DNA of 30,264 nucleotides from Bacteroidota bacterium (GCA_018224345.1 JAGTUW010000301.1:1-30264); one strand, 5' to 3'; numbered from the stretch's first letter, positions 1-8,065 are shown. The notes: generated by a model from the sequence alone, not told the origin. Program-made: numbers and translations.

Positions 1-182
1 ATGGCATCCGTCACTTCGTTTGCTTTTCCGAGTCCGATACCCACATGCCCATTCCCGTCACCGACGACGACAATGGAATTGAAGCTGAAACGCCGACCGC
101 CTTTGACGACCTTTGCAACTCTTTTGATCTGGACGAGCCGTTCTTTGAGTTCAAGCTCGCTTGCTTTGACAACTGTAGCCAA
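1..182 (-). CDS. rpsE: 30S ribosomal protein S5 (5' part, cut by window edge)
   Basis: N-terminal 60 residues of S5, a small-subunit protein involved in decoding fidelity and mRNA unwinding at the entry channel. The visible part begins ATVVKASELELKERL and contains the family hallmark KGGRRFSFN followed by VVVGDGNGHVGIGLGKA, the start of the S5 double-stranded-RNA-binding fold. The start is TTG: an AAAAGGAG ribosome binding site lies 6 nt upstream, and an in-frame TGA sits only two codons before it, so no longer start is possible. The gene follows rplR by 28 nt in the normal spc order and continues beyond base 1. Identity is secure; the C-terminus cannot be seen. Confidence 0.95.
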   Translation of the reverse strand, partial: MATVVKASELELKERLVQIKRVAKVVKGGRRFSFNSIVVVGDGNGHVGIGLGKANEVTDA

Positions 183-210
183 GAATCACTCCTTTTGCTA
201 TCCGTGCATA

Positions 211-585
211 TTAGAATTGTAAACCACCTTCACGAGCTCCTTCCGCCACGGCGGCGATGCGTCCGTGATAGAGGAAGCCATTGCGATCGAACACCACCGT
301 TGTGATATTCTTGGACTTCGCCAGTTCCGCGATGGCCTTTCCGACAAGATTGGCCTTGGCGACCTTTCCTTTGGCGGCCTGCATGTCTTCGGCGAGAGTT
401 TTTGATTTCGTCGAGGCGGCGCCGAGCGCAGTCCCCGTCGTATCGTCGATCAACTGTGCATACATATGATTGAGACTGCGGTATACAGTCAGACGCGGTT
501 TTGCCGGCGTCCCGTGCAGCCTCTTGCGGATATGCATTTTCCGCTTTGCTCTCGTCGAATATGTTTTCACTTTCCGAATGGACAT
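211..585 (-). CDS. rplR: 50S ribosomal protein L18
   Basis: L18 binds 5S rRNA with L5 and helps anchor the central protuberance of the large subunit. The 124-residue product has the usual length, a very basic N-terminus (RAKRKMHIRKRLHGT), the conserved PRLTVYRSLNHMYAQLIDD strand-helix region and the C-terminal VVFDRNGFLYHGR and VAEGAREGGLQF signatures. ATG start with GGAG seven nt upstream. It lies 38 nt after rplF and 28 nt before rpsE, the standard spc order. Nothing unusual is seen. Confidence 0.98.
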   Translation of the reverse strand: MSIRKVKTYSTRAKRKMHIRKRLHGTPAKPRLTVYRSLNHMYAQLIDDTTGTALGAASTKSKTLAEDMQAAKGKVAKANLVGKAIAELAKSKNITTVVFDRNGFLYHGRIAAVAEGAREGGLQF

Positions 586-623
586 GATCCTGCTCCGATA
601 TCAACTGCTCGTCAAATCGTCAA

Positions 624-1163
624 TTAGGTTTTCGCCGTTTTTCCGGCCTTGCGTCGGACATATTCACCGGCATACTTGATGCCTTTCCCCTTGTAGGGTT
701 CGGGCGGGCGGACAGCACGAATCTTCGCTGTCATCTGTCCGACCAATTGTTTGTCGATCCCGCTGATGTGCAACTGTGTCGGCGTCGCAACTTCGAAGGA
801 GATTCCTGTTGGCGGGATAAATGCCATTTGATGCGAGTACCCGATGTTGAGGATAAGGTTACCGCCCATCATCTCGAACTTGTAGCCGACACCGACGAGT
901 TCAAGGGTTTTCTTGTATCCCTCCGTGACACCATTTACCATATTCTGGATGACGGCACGCGTCGTGCCATGCAACGCCCGATGGAGTTTGATGTTGGAGG
1001 GGCGTGTGACGACGACCTGCCCGGATTCGATCTGCACCTGCACATCCTTGTGCACCGCTGCCTTTAGCTCGCCTTTGGGGCCTTTCACCGTCACAATACC
1101 ATTTTCCAGCGACGCAGTGACGCCGGCGGGAATGATAACGGGGTTTTTACCTACTCTGGACAC
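624..1163 (-). CDS. rplF: 50S ribosomal protein L6
   Basis: L6 sits near the sarcin-ricin loop and factor-binding site of the large subunit. The 179-residue protein begins (M)SRVGKNPVIIPAGV, has the GPKGEL motif around residues 30-35 and ends with the conserved RPPEPYKGKGIKYAGEYV segment. The start is a GTG preceded by AAGGAG at 7 nt. An ATG much further upstream (to 1259) would only add sequence overlapping rpsH and unlike L6, so it is rejected. It lies 25 nt after rpsH in the spc operon. Confidence 0.97.
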   Translation of the reverse strand: MSRVGKNPVIIPAGVTASLENGIVTVKGPKGELKAAVHKDVQVQIESGQVVVTRPSNIKLHRALHGTTRAVIQNMVNGVTEGYKKTLELVGVGYKFEMMGGNLILNIGYSHQMAFIPPTGISFEVATPTQLHISGIDKQLVGQMTAKIRAVRPPEPYKGKGIKYAGEYVRRKAGKTAKT

Positions 1164-1188
1164 GTAACTACTCCTTGTCGATTTATCG

Positions 1189-1581
1189 TTACCAAACTCT
1201 GCACAGTACTTCGCCACCGATATTCCGCTCCCGCGCCTGGGCATCGGTAAGCAGCCCACTCGGAGTCGATACGATAGTGATGCCGAGACCGTTCAGCGTG
1301 CGGGGCACGTCATATGCACCAGCATATTTACGCAAACCGGGCGTACTGACGCGCTGGAGACCTTCAATTACCGGTTCCCCTTCCTTTCCGTAACGGAGGT
1401 AGATGCGGATCGTACCCTGCGGGGAATTTTTCAGAATGGAGAATCCGTTTATGAAATTCTGCTGATACAGAATCTCGGTCAAACCGATTTTCATATTCGA
1501 TGCCGGGATCTCTACCTGCTTGTGATGTGCGCGCACGGCATTGCGTATACGCGTAAGAAAATCTGCAATGGGATCTGTCAT
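1189..1581 (-). CDS. rpsH: 30S ribosomal protein S8
   Basis: S8 is a primary 16S rRNA binding protein that organises the central domain. In E. coli it also represses the spc operon by binding mRNA near rplE. The 130-residue product starts MTDPIADFLTRIRNAVRA, a textbook S8 N-terminus, and ends with the conserved GLLTDAQARERNIGGEVLC region that carries the rRNA-contacting loop. ATG start. Gene spacing is 34 nt from rpsN and 25 nt to rplF. I could not establish an S8 operator in the neighbouring mRNA by eye. Confidence 0.98.
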   Translation of the reverse strand: MTDPIADFLTRIRNAVRAHHKQVEIPASNMKIGLTEILYQQNFINGFSILKNSPQGTIRIYLRYGKEGEPVIEGLQRVSTPGLRKYAGAYDVPRTLNGLGITIVSTPSGLLTDAQARERNIGGEVLCRVW

Positions 1582-1615
1582 AATGATCTCTATACGATGA
1601 AAACGTCCTACTTAA

Positions 1616-1801
1616 TTACCAGCTTGCCTTACGCACGCCGGGGATTTTCCCCTCGAGCGCCAATTGGCGGAAACAGAGACGGCAGATGCCGAACTTGCGA
1701 TAGTATGCGCGGGCGCGCCCACAACGCAGGCAGCGATTGTACTGCCGCACACCAAATTTCTGCTTTTTCTTGGACTTGACGATCAGTGATTTACGAGCCA
1801 C
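1616..1801 (-). CDS. rpsN: 30S ribosomal protein S14, zinc-binding short type
   Basis: S14 packs in the 30S head. This 61-residue protein is the short zinc (C+) form, often named rpsZ or rpsN type Z, rather than the roughly 100-residue zinc-free form. Cysteines 24, 27, 40 and 43 form the CLRCGR...CRLCFR zinc ribbon, and the C-terminus is the conserved GKIPGVRKASW. The start is GTG with AAGGA seven nt upstream. It sits between rplE and rpsH in canonical order. The type is certain from the cysteines and length. Confidence 0.97.
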   Translation of the reverse strand: MARKSLIVKSKKKQKFGVRQYNRCLRCGRARAYYRKFGICRLCFRQLALEGKIPGVRKASW

Positions 1802-1833
1802 GGTACTGTCCTTCTCTAACTAACGGTGATCTG

Positions 1834-2472
1834 TTACGCTTGGGCGACTTCTTTTTTCCGGAAGGGGAGACCGAATTTCTCCAACAGGGCCTTCGCCTCT
1901 TCATCAGTCTTGGCTGTTGTCACAATGGTGACATCCATACCAAAGATTCTTGCGATTTTGTCGACGTCGATTTCCGGAAAAATGATTTGTTCCTTGACAC
2001 CCAGGGTGTAGTTTCCGCGTCCGTCAAAGGACTTGTCCGACACCCCACGGAAATCCCGGATGCGCGGGATGGCTGCACTGATGAGCCTGTCAAGAAATTC
2101 ATACATGCGTGCACGCCGCATCGTCATACGCAGTCCGATCTGCATTTCTTCACGAAGCTTGAAGTTCGAGATACTTTTCTTTGCTTTCGTGATCACCGGC
2201 TTCTGACCTGTAATGATTTCCAGATCCCCGGCCGCCTGTTCAAGTATCTTGGCATCCTGAATGGCATCGCCCAGTCCCATGTTGATGCAGACTTTCTGAA
2301 GTCTGGGTACTTCCATGATGCTTTTATAGGAGAACTGCTTCATCATTTCGGGTACGATGGTCTCCTTATACCGCTCAAAGAGGCGGAGAACTTCAACCGG
2401 ATCGTCGCCGAACTCTTTTACTTTTGCCGCGGATTTTGCCGCGGACGCCTGTTTTTTGTTTTTCGATGCCAT
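1834..2472 (-). CDS. rplE: 50S ribosomal protein L5 with extended N-terminus
   Basis: L5 binds 5S rRNA and contacts P-site tRNA in the central protuberance. From about residue 31 the 212-residue product is a normal L5: RLFERYKETIVPEMMKQF, then KVCINMGLGDA, GQKPVITKAKKSISNFKLR and GNYTLGVKEQIIFPEI. Residues 1-30 are an additional Ala/Lys-rich tail (MASKNKKQASAAKSAAKVKE) that most L5 proteins lack. The ATG at 2470-2472 is the only ATG/GTG/TTG start I find in this frame ahead of the conserved region, so the tail is probably translated. A perfect tandem 12-nt repeat (2422-2445) encodes part of it. It lies 28 nt after rplX. Confidence 0.96.
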   Translation of the reverse strand: MASKNKKQASAAKSAAKVKEFGDDPVEVLRLFERYKETIVPEMMKQFSYKSIMEVPRLQKVCINMGLGDAIQDAKILEQAAGDLEIITGQKPVITKAKKSISNFKLREEMQIGLRMTMRRARMYEFLDRLISAAIPRIRDFRGVSDKSFDGRGNYTLGVKEQIIFPEIDVDKIARIFGMDVTIVTTAKTDEEAKALLEKFGLPFRKKEVAQA

Positions 2473-2500
2473 GTTCTCTTACTGTCCAATCGGTGATATT

Positions 2501-2827
2501 TTATTCTATTGTCTCGCCGGTGGTCACACTGCGACGGACATAGCGCGTCTTGCCGGTGTTCTCATCGGTGATCGGCGCCTTTCCGATGCGCGTCGCTTCA
2601 TTACTCTTCGGATCGAGGAGCATGACGTTGGAAACATGAATCGGTGCTTCCTGGTGGGTGATGCCACCCTGGGGGCTCGTCTGCGTCGGGCGACGATGCC
2701 GGCTCACCATATTCACACCTTCGATGATGAGACGCTGCTTTTCGGGGTACACGCGAAGCACCTTGCCGGTTTTCCCTCTGGAATTACCGGCTATTACAAT
2801 GACCATGTCGTTTTTCTTGATTTTCAT
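2501..2827 (-). CDS. rplX: 50S ribosomal protein L24
   Basis: L24 is an assembly initiator of the large subunit and lies at the peptide exit. The 108-residue product opens with the KOW-type motif KKNDMVIVIAGNSRGKTGKV and continues VNMVSRHRRPTQTSPQGGI, a diagnostic L24 stretch, ending in a short variable tail. ATG start without an obvious Shine-Dalgarno sequence. Spacing is 30 nt from rplN and 28 nt to rplE, consistent with one transcript. Length is normal for the family. Confidence 0.97.
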   Translation of the reverse strand: MKIKKNDMVIVIAGNSRGKTGKVLRVYPEKQRLIIEGVNMVSRHRRPTQTSPQGGITHQEAPIHVSNVMLLDPKSNEATRIGKAPITDENTGKTRYVRRSVTTGETIE

Positions 2828-2857
2828 TACTGTTCGTGCGTTACGTGAAAAAACATG

Positions 2858-3226
2858 TTACAGGACTTCCGGTGCCAGAGACACGATTTTCATGAAGGCC
2901 TTTTCCCGAAGCTCACGTGCGACCGGACCAAAAATGCGGGTCCCACGGGGTTCGAGGTTCTCATTGATGAGGACGGCGGCGTTCTCATCGAAACGGATAT
3001 AGGAACCATCGGGACGACGGTATTCCTTTTTCGTCCGCACGATCACGGCCCGGGAGATTTCTCCCTTCTTTACCCCACCGCCCGGGATGGCCGATTTCAC
3101 GGTGACGACGACAATGTCGCCGACCGACGCATAACGCCGACCCGATCCGCCGAGAACGCGGATACAGCGGATTTTTTTTGCGCCGGAATTATCGGCCGCG
3201 ACGAGATTGGTTTCTTCCTGGATCAT
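2858..3226 (-). CDS. rplN: 50S ribosomal protein L14
   Basis: L14 forms part of the intersubunit bridge near 16S helix 44. The 122-residue product matches the family from end to end: MIQEETNLVAADNSGAKKI at the N-terminus, GGSGRRYASVGDIVVVTVK, GGGVKKGEISRAVIVRTKK and the terminal REKAFMKIVSLAPEVL. ATG start. It is followed by rplX and preceded at 17 nt by rpsQ, the normal order at the S10/spc junction. No separate spc promoter was recognised in the short gap. Confidence 0.98.
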   Translation of the reverse strand: MIQEETNLVAADNSGAKKIRCIRVLGGSGRRYASVGDIVVVTVKSAIPGGGVKKGEISRAVIVRTKKEYRRPDGSYIRFDENAAVLINENLEPRGTRIFGPVARELREKAFMKIVSLAPEVL

Positions 3227-3243
3227 CGGTAATACCTAGAGTT

Positions 3244-3528
3244 TTATCGTGCACGTTCTACGATTTCCACAAGACGCCAGCGTTTCTGCTTGCTCAGGGG
3301 ACGTGTTTCCATGATCAGCACTTTATCGCCCACACCCGCAGTGCTGTGTTCGTCATGAACGTGAAGACGCTTCGTTGTTTTGTAATACTTTTTGTACAGA
3401 GGATGCGGGACATGACGCTCGATGGTCACGATAATCGTCTTATTCATTTTCGTCGAGACGACGATCCCGACACGCGTTTTTCTCGTATTGCGTGTTACGG
3501 TTGTGCCTTGTTCTGCAGTAGCCGTCAT
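3244..3528 (-). CDS. rpsQ: 30S ribosomal protein S17
   Basis: S17 is a primary 16S rRNA binder with an OB fold. The 94-residue product has a short Thr/Ala-rich leader (MTATAEQGTTVTRNTRK) and then the family core RVGIVVSTKMNKTIIVTIER, HPLYKKYYKTTKRLHVHDE and GDKVLIMETRPLSKQKRWR. Its ATG overlaps the TGA of rpmC as ATGA (3525-3528), implying translational coupling. It is the last gene of the classical S10 set; rplN follows at 17 nt. Confidence 0.98.
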   Translation of the reverse strand: MTATAEQGTTVTRNTRKTRVGIVVSTKMNKTIIVTIERHVPHPLYKKYYKTTKRLHVHDEHSTAGVGDKVLIMETRPLSKQKRWRLVEIVERAR

Positions 3529-3731
3529 GATTGCTGTTCTCCGCTGGTTTCGCGTTCTCTCAGAATAGTTTTCAGCCTGGCAATGTCTTTGCGCGCATCA
3601 TTCAACTGCGCGGTATTGGTCAGCTGAGCGCTGGCATGCTTGAAATGCAGGTGGATGATCGAGTCACCATAATCCGCGATGCGATCGCGTATTTCCTGCG
3701 TGGTCATCTGTCGTATTTCTGTTGCCTTCAT
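3525..3731 (-). CDS. rpmC: 50S ribosomal protein L29
   Basis: L29 lies at the exit tunnel and, with L23, forms the docking site for nascent-chain factors. The 68-residue helical protein starts MKATEIRQMTTQEIRDRI and includes HLHFKHASAQLTNTAQLNDARKD, close to the usual L29 core ending in KDIARLKTILRERE. ATG start. It overlaps rpsQ by four nt at its 3' end and follows rplP by 15 nt. Length and position between L16 and S17 genes support the call. Confidence 0.96.
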   Translation of the reverse strand: MKATEIRQMTTQEIRDRIADYGDSIIHLHFKHASAQLTNTAQLNDARKDIARLKTILRERETSGEQQS

Positions 3732-3746
3732 GATTCGTATTCCGCC

Positions 3747-4166
3747 TTATCCGCCCAAATCGGTACGGGTGACAATTTTCATTTTGATAGGGAGCTTGTA
3801 AGAGGCCAGTTTCAACGCTTCGTACGCAAGCTCTTTGCTGACACCGTCGACCTCGAAGAGAACACGGCCCGGCTTGATGACGGCTACCCAGAACTCGGGT
3901 GCGCCCTTTCCTTTTCCCATGCGTGTTTCGAGGGGCTTTTTGGAAACCGGCTTGTCCGGAAATATCCGTATCCAGACCTTCCCGTCGCGCTTCATACGGC
4001 GGTTCAGTGCCACACGCGCCGCTTCAATCTGGCGGGAAGTGATCCAACCCGGTTCCTGCGCCTTCAGCCCATAGGAACCGAAGGAAACGGCGGAACCACG
4101 ATAGGCCTTGCCGCGCATGCGACCGCGCTGCTGTTTTCTGAACTTGACTCTTTTCGGCATTAACAT
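3747..4166 (-). CDS. rplP: 50S ribosomal protein L16
   Basis: L16 contributes to the A-site tRNA binding region and peptidyl transferase centre assembly. The 139-residue protein begins MLMPKRVKFRKQQRGRMRG, the classic L16 start, with SFGSYGLKAQEPGWI near residue 30, and ends in the normal KLPIKMKIVTRTD. AAAGGA lies upstream of the first ATG, which I prefer over the third-codon ATG. It is located 41 nt after rpsC and 15 nt before rpmC. Confidence 0.98.
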   Translation of the reverse strand: MLMPKRVKFRKQQRGRMRGKAYRGSAVSFGSYGLKAQEPGWITSRQIEAARVALNRRMKRDGKVWIRIFPDKPVSKKPLETRMGKGKGAPEFWVAVIKPGRVLFEVDGVSKELAYEALKLASYKLPIKMKIVTRTDLGG

Positions 4167-4207
4167 GAGGTCTATCCTTTATTCAATGCAGTTCGTAATA
4201 ATACGGC

Positions 4208-4861
4208 TTACATCCGCGCAGCAGGGCTGGCTTTCGTTCCCAGCACCTCGCCTTTGCAAATCCACACCTTGACACCGATTGTTCCGTAAATAGTTTTTGC
4301 CGTTGCCTGCGCATAATCGATATTCGAACGGAGCGTATGCAACGGGATACGGCCATCTTTGTACTGCTCGGTGCGTGACATTTCCGCGCCGCCAAGACGC
4401 CCGGCACACATGACACGGACGCCGTCGGCACCCATGCGCATTGCGGCAGTAATGGACATCTTCATAGCGCGACGGAAGGAGACACGCCCTTCAAGCTGAT
4501 TTGCAATATTTTCTGCAACCAGGTATGCATCGAGCTCGGGACGCTTGATTTCGGAAATCAGAATTTTGACGTCCTTGTTTGTCACCTTTTTCAGCTCTTC
4601 CTCGAGCTGTGCGATTTCCTTGCCGCTCTTGCCGATGACGACACCGGGCCGGGAAGTATGGATTGCCAGTACGACGCGCTTCGGCGTGCGTTCGATGATA
4701 ATACGCGAGATACCCGCCTTGCGAAGGCGACTGCGGATGTAGTTGCGGATCATCAGATCCTCATCCAGTTTCGATGCGAAATTTCTCTCGTCGTACCAGT
4801 TGGCATCCCACTCGCGGGTGATACCGAGACGAATTCCTATGGGGTGTGTTTTTTGGCCCAA
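4208..4861 (-). CDS. rpsC: 30S ribosomal protein S3
   Basis: S3 lines the mRNA entry channel and has helicase-supporting function with S4 and S5. The 217-residue product starts (M)GQKTHPIGIRLGITREWD and has the KH-domain GxxG core in SRPGVVIGKSGKEI, then the C-terminal domain with RRAMKMSITAAMRMGADGV and CAGRLGGAEMSR. The start codon is TTG with GGAG placed seven nt upstream, and the conserved N-terminus fixes it. It is flanked by rplV at 18 nt and rplP at 41 nt. Confidence 0.97.
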   Translation of the reverse strand: MGQKTHPIGIRLGITREWDANWYDERNFASKLDEDLMIRNYIRSRLRKAGISRIIIERTPKRVVLAIHTSRPGVVIGKSGKEIAQLEEELKKVTNKDVKILISEIKRPELDAYLVAENIANQLEGRVSFRRAMKMSITAAMRMGADGVRVMCAGRLGGAEMSRTEQYKDGRIPLHTLRSNIDYAQATAKTIYGTIGVKVWICKGEVLGTKASPAARM

Positions 4862-4879
4862 AATGCTACTCCTGCTTGC

Positions 4880-5230
4880 CTACTCGATTTCAGTGACAAC
4901 GATGGTAAGATGATTCGTCCTTTTGCGGACACGATACGCCCGCCCCATGGGTGCGGGGAGAATGCGTTTCTGCATCGGTCCGCCGTCGACGGTGATCGTC
5001 GAAACGACGACGCTCACTGTATCGATGCGCCCACCGTCTTTGGCGCTGATGAGATTCGAAACAGCAGATCGCAGAGTCAGTTCACACACCTTCGAGGCAT
5101 GTTTTGGGGAAAAATGCAGGATATCCAAAGCCTCCTCGACGGACTTGCCGCGGATTTGGTCGGCCACCAGACGCATTTTTCTGGGGGACCCAGGGATGTA
5201 TCGCTTGATTGCGCGTGCTTCCATACTCAT
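4880..5230 (-). CDS. rplV: 50S ribosomal protein L22
   Basis: L22 contacts all 23S rRNA domains, and its extended beta-hairpin lines the exit tunnel near the macrolide site. The 116-residue product has AIKRYIPGSPRKMRLVADQI near the N-terminus and the hairpin segment KRILPAPMGRAYRVRKRT at about residues 83-100, followed by the conserved NHLTIVV. No tunnel-loop deletion typical of macrolide resistance is seen. ATG start with AGGA upstream. It is 21 nt after rpsS. Confidence 0.97.
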   Translation of the reverse strand: MSMEARAIKRYIPGSPRKMRLVADQIRGKSVEEALDILHFSPKHASKVCELTLRSAVSNLISAKDGGRIDTVSVVVSTITVDGGPMQKRILPAPMGRAYRVRKRTNHLTIVVTEIE

Positions 5231-5251
5231 AACGTATTCCTGTGCTCCTGC

Positions 5252-5533
5252 TTATCGAGAAGATCGTTCTGCTTTCCCACCGGGGTGACTACGGAAAATC
5301 CGCGTCGGAGAAAACTCGCCGAGCTTATGCCCGATCATGTTTTCCTGCACATAGACGGGAATGAATTTATTGCCGTTGTGAACAGCGAATGTGTGACCTA
5401 TGAAATCTGGTGGAATTGTGCAACGACGCGCCCACGTTTTGATGACGCGTTTCTGATTATTCCTGTTGAGAATCTCGACCTTGCCGGCCAATTTCTCATC
5501 GATAAACGGTCCTTTTTTGAGCGAACGTGCCAT
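5252..5533 (-). CDS. rpsS: 30S ribosomal protein S19
   Basis: S19 binds the 30S head together with S13. The 93-residue protein begins MARSLKKGPFIDEKLAGKVE and contains TWARRCTIPPDFIGHTFAVH and the terminal GEFSPTRIFRSHPGGKAERSSR, all diagnostic. Its ATG shares one base with the rplB stop codon (TAATG at 5531-5535), an arrangement that favours reinitiation by the same ribosome. rplV follows at 21 nt. Confidence 0.98.
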   Translation of the reverse strand: MARSLKKGPFIDEKLAGKVEILNRNNQKRVIKTWARRCTIPPDFIGHTFAVHNGNKFIPVYVQENMIGHKLGEFSPTRIFRSHPGGKAERSSR

Positions 5534-6372
5534 TACTTCTTCTTCCGCGACTTGATGATGAACTTGTTGCTCTGATTCCTTTTCTTCCGCGTTTTCAACC
5601 CCTTGGCATATTTGCCCCAGGGAGAAACCGGATGCTGACGACCACCGCCGGACTTGGACTTCCCTTCACCGCCACCGTTGGGATGGTCGACCGGGTTCAT
5701 GCACATACCGCGAACATGTGGGCGCTTACCGCGCCAGCGATTGCGGCCGGCCTTGCCCCAGCTGATGTTCTCATGCGTCCGGTTGCCGACGACACCGAGT
5801 GTGGCATAACATTCCTGACGAATAAGCCGCACTTCACCGGACGGGAGCTTCACCTGAACATACTTTCCTTCCCTTGCAACGACCTGCGCGGCATTTCCGG
5901 CACTGCGCACGAGCTGTCCTCCCTTTCCTGGCTTCATCTCAATATTATGGATGAAAGAGCCGACCGGGATGTTGCGCAAGGGCAGTGCGTTGGCCTCATT
6001 GATTTCAGCATCCGGACCGGCCATGATCGTCTTTCCGACTGTGAGGCCGTCGGGGGCGAGAATATAGCGCTTCTCTCCGTCCGCATAGACGATAAGCGCG
6101 ATAAACGCTGTCCGATTCGGATCATATTCTATCGTTTCGACGTGACCGGGAATTCCAATCTTGTTCCGTCTGAAATCGATGATGCGATAACGACGTTTGT
6201 GACCACCGCCGCGATGACGACTGGTGATGCGACCATGATTGTTCCTGCCACCGCTTTTCTTGAGCGGTGCGAGGAGCGCTCTTTCCGGTGTCGTACAGGT
6301 CACTTCCTCGAATGTACTTATCGAGTAGAACCTCGTCGCGGGGGTCATCGGGCGTAATTTTCTGACAGCCAC
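5533..6372 (-). CDS. rplB: 50S ribosomal protein L2
   Basis: L2 is needed for subunit association and peptidyl transferase activity. The 279-residue product has the N-terminal MAVRKLRPMTPATRFYS, GRNNHGRITSRHRGGGHKRR near residues 42-60, and the C-terminal catalytic-centre signature MNPVDHPNGGGEGKS with its conserved histidine, followed by a basic tail ending KSRKKK. The start is GTG with AAGGA seven nt upstream. It overlaps rpsS by one base; the 91-nt gap to rplW is the widest inside the S10 cluster and shows no clear signal. Confidence 0.98.
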   Translation of the reverse strand: MAVRKLRPMTPATRFYSISTFEEVTCTTPERALLAPLKKSGGRNNHGRITSRHRGGGHKRRYRIIDFRRNKIGIPGHVETIEYDPNRTAFIALIVYADGEKRYILAPDGLTVGKTIMAGPDAEINEANALPLRNIPVGSFIHNIEMKPGKGGQLVRSAGNAAQVVAREGKYVQVKLPSGEVRLIRQECYATLGVVGNRTHENISWGKAGRNRWRGKRPHVRGMCMNPVDHPNGGGEGKSKSGGGRQHPVSPWGKYAKGLKTRKKRNQSNKFIIKSRKKK

Positions 6373-6463
6373 TGCTCTTTCCTTGCTTTCTTGTTCTCGT
6401 TATTCTTCACTGTCACAGTTTCGGATCTCCGTGAATGCTTCGCGGAACTCCTCCGTTTTCTGC

Positions 6464-6751
6464 CTAGTCTTCCAGCAGCTCGATAATCTGGCCTTCCTTG
6501 AGGGTGACAATCGCTTTCTTCCAGCTCGGCCGGTTTCCTTCGAGTCGACCGCGTCGGGTAAACTGGGATTTCCGTTTTCCTTTGTAGCGGATAGTGCGAA
6601 TGCTTTCTACATCGACGGAAAACCTCTTGACAATCGCCTGAGCAATTTCAATCTTGTTTGCGTTGATGTCCACTTCGAATGCGTATTGATTACGCTCTGC
6701 GAGCATGGTCATCTTTTCCGTGAGAATCGGGCGTTTAATAATAGTTTTCAT
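6464..6751 (-). CDS. rplW: 50S ribosomal protein L23
   Basis: L23 surrounds the exit tunnel and is the docking site for trigger factor and SRP. The 95-residue product begins MKTIIKRPILTEKMTMLAE, the usual start with the TEK motif, and continues YAFEVDINANKIEIAQAI and the basic loop YKGKRKSQFTRRGRLEGN. ATG start, 14 nt after rplD. The order L4-L23-L2 is canonical. Confidence 0.97.
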   Translation of the reverse strand: MKTIIKRPILTEKMTMLAERNQYAFEVDINANKIEIAQAIVKRFSVDVESIRTIRYKGKRKSQFTRRGRLEGNRPSWKKAIVTLKEGQIIELLED

Positions 6752-6765
6752 GGCCAGTATACTCG

Positions 6766-7395
6766 TTATATTTTCGTAAACGCCGCTTCGATCACAGGGA
6801 GCGCGCTTTTCTGTATCAGTAGCATCTGATTGTTCAGCACGTCGTAGGTCGATGCCTTCGATGCTTCACGGATTTCCAGCGTGGGTATGTTTCTCCCGGC
6901 GAGCCACAAACTCTGATCGTATTCCGCCACTACCAGCAAGGTCTTGGTTCCTTCCAGCGATAATGCCTTGAGCAACGCTGCGACATCCCTGGTCTTGGCT
7001 GATTCGATTGTGAAATCCTCGACGACCATGATCTGTTGGTCAACGGCTTTCATCGCAAACGCGGATTTGCGTGCCAGTTGCCGCATTTTCAGAGGCAACT
7101 TTTTCCTGTAATCTCGGGGGCGAGGACCAAAAATCGTCCCGCCGCCGACCCACAGGGGCGACCGCGTCGTACCGGCGCGCGCCGTGCCGCGTCCTTTCTG
7201 ACGCCATGGCTTGCGACCGCCACCACGCACGTCAGCACGTTCCTTGCTCTTTGACGTTCCCTGACGTTTGTTCCCGAGATGAATGCGGACCGCCTGATAG
7301 ACGACATGCGCGTTGGGCTCGATTCCGAAAACCGCTTCATTCAAAGCGACTTCTTCGCTCTTCGTGCCCGTGGTGGTATATACTTGAACGTTCAT
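6766..7395 (-). CDS. rplD: 50S ribosomal protein L4
   Basis: L4 lines the exit tunnel. In gammaproteobacteria it also represses the S10 operon through the rpsJ leader; whether it does so here is unknown. The 209-residue product has the tunnel loop RKPWRQKGRGTARAGTTRS followed by SPLWVGGGTIFGPRPRDY, the conserved core of L4, and a C-terminal Rossmann-like region with DVLNNQMLLIQKSAL. ATG start, no clear Shine-Dalgarno sequence, 11 nt after rplC, which suggests coupling. Confidence 0.97.
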   Translation of the reverse strand: MNVQVYTTTGTKSEEVALNEAVFGIEPNAHVVYQAVRIHLGNKRQGTSKSKERADVRGGGRKPWRQKGRGTARAGTTRSPLWVGGGTIFGPRPRDYRKKLPLKMRQLARKSAFAMKAVDQQIMVVEDFTIESAKTRDVAALLKALSLEGTKTLLVVAEYDQSLWLAGRNIPTLEIREASKASTYDVLNNQMLLIQKSALPVIEAAFTKI

Positions 7396-7406
7396 AATGA
7401 CGGCAA

Positions 7407-8039
7407 TTACTTTGCTTGTTTGTAAATCTCGAGTAGCCCGGTCTTTGCTCCGGGGACAGCACCCTTCACGATGAGGATGTTCGACTCGGGGATAACACGA
7501 ATAATGGTCATGTTTTTGTAGGTCACACGCTTGCCACCGGTACGGCCAGCCATACGCATACCGCGAAATACGCGGGAGGGGTAGGAGCTCGAGCCGATGG
7601 AACCCGGGGCGCGAAGGCGGTTATGCTGACCATGCGAGGCACCACCGACGCCACTGAACCCATGACGCTTCATCACGCCCTGGAAGCCCTTTCCCTTGGA
7701 AGTCCCGGTGACAGTCACTTTTTCACCGACCTCGAAGAGATCGTTGATGGTAACCTCATCTCCGGAAGACAATGTGGCCACATCGAACCCCTTGAATTCC
7801 CGGACGTGTCGCAATGGGGGCGCACCATATTTGTCAAACTGACCCTGATCGGGTTTGTTGACGTTTTTTCCGGAACGCTCGAGGTACCCGAGCTGCACCG
7901 CTTCATACCCGTCCGCCTCCTTATTGCGTTTCTGCAATACGGTGCAGGGACCCGCTTCGATGATCGTGCAGGGAATAAGTTTCCCATCGTCATCGAAGAC
8001 GCTTGTCATTCCGAGTTTCTTTCCTAGTATTCCGCGCAT
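7407..8039 (-). CDS. rplC: 50S ribosomal protein L3
   Basis: L3 is an early assembly protein whose loop reaches the peptidyl transferase centre. The 210-residue product starts MRGILGKKLGMTSVFDDDGK and carries the central loop KGKGFQGVMKRHGFSGVG, then GQHNRLRAPGSIGSSSYPSR and GMRMAGRTGGKRVT, all standard L3 motifs. ATG start. The gene follows rpsJ by 26 nt and precedes rplD by 11 nt. Confidence 0.98.
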   Translation of the reverse strand: MRGILGKKLGMTSVFDDDGKLIPCTIIEAGPCTVLQKRNKEADGYEAVQLGYLERSGKNVNKPDQGQFDKYGAPPLRHVREFKGFDVATLSSGDEVTINDLFEVGEKVTVTGTSKGKGFQGVMKRHGFSGVGGASHGQHNRLRAPGSIGSSSYPSRVFRGMRMAGRTGGKRVTYKNMTIIRVIPESNILIVKGAVPGAKTGLLEIYKQAK

Positions 8040-8065
8040 AGTGTCAAACCAGCTCTTCTAAGTCG

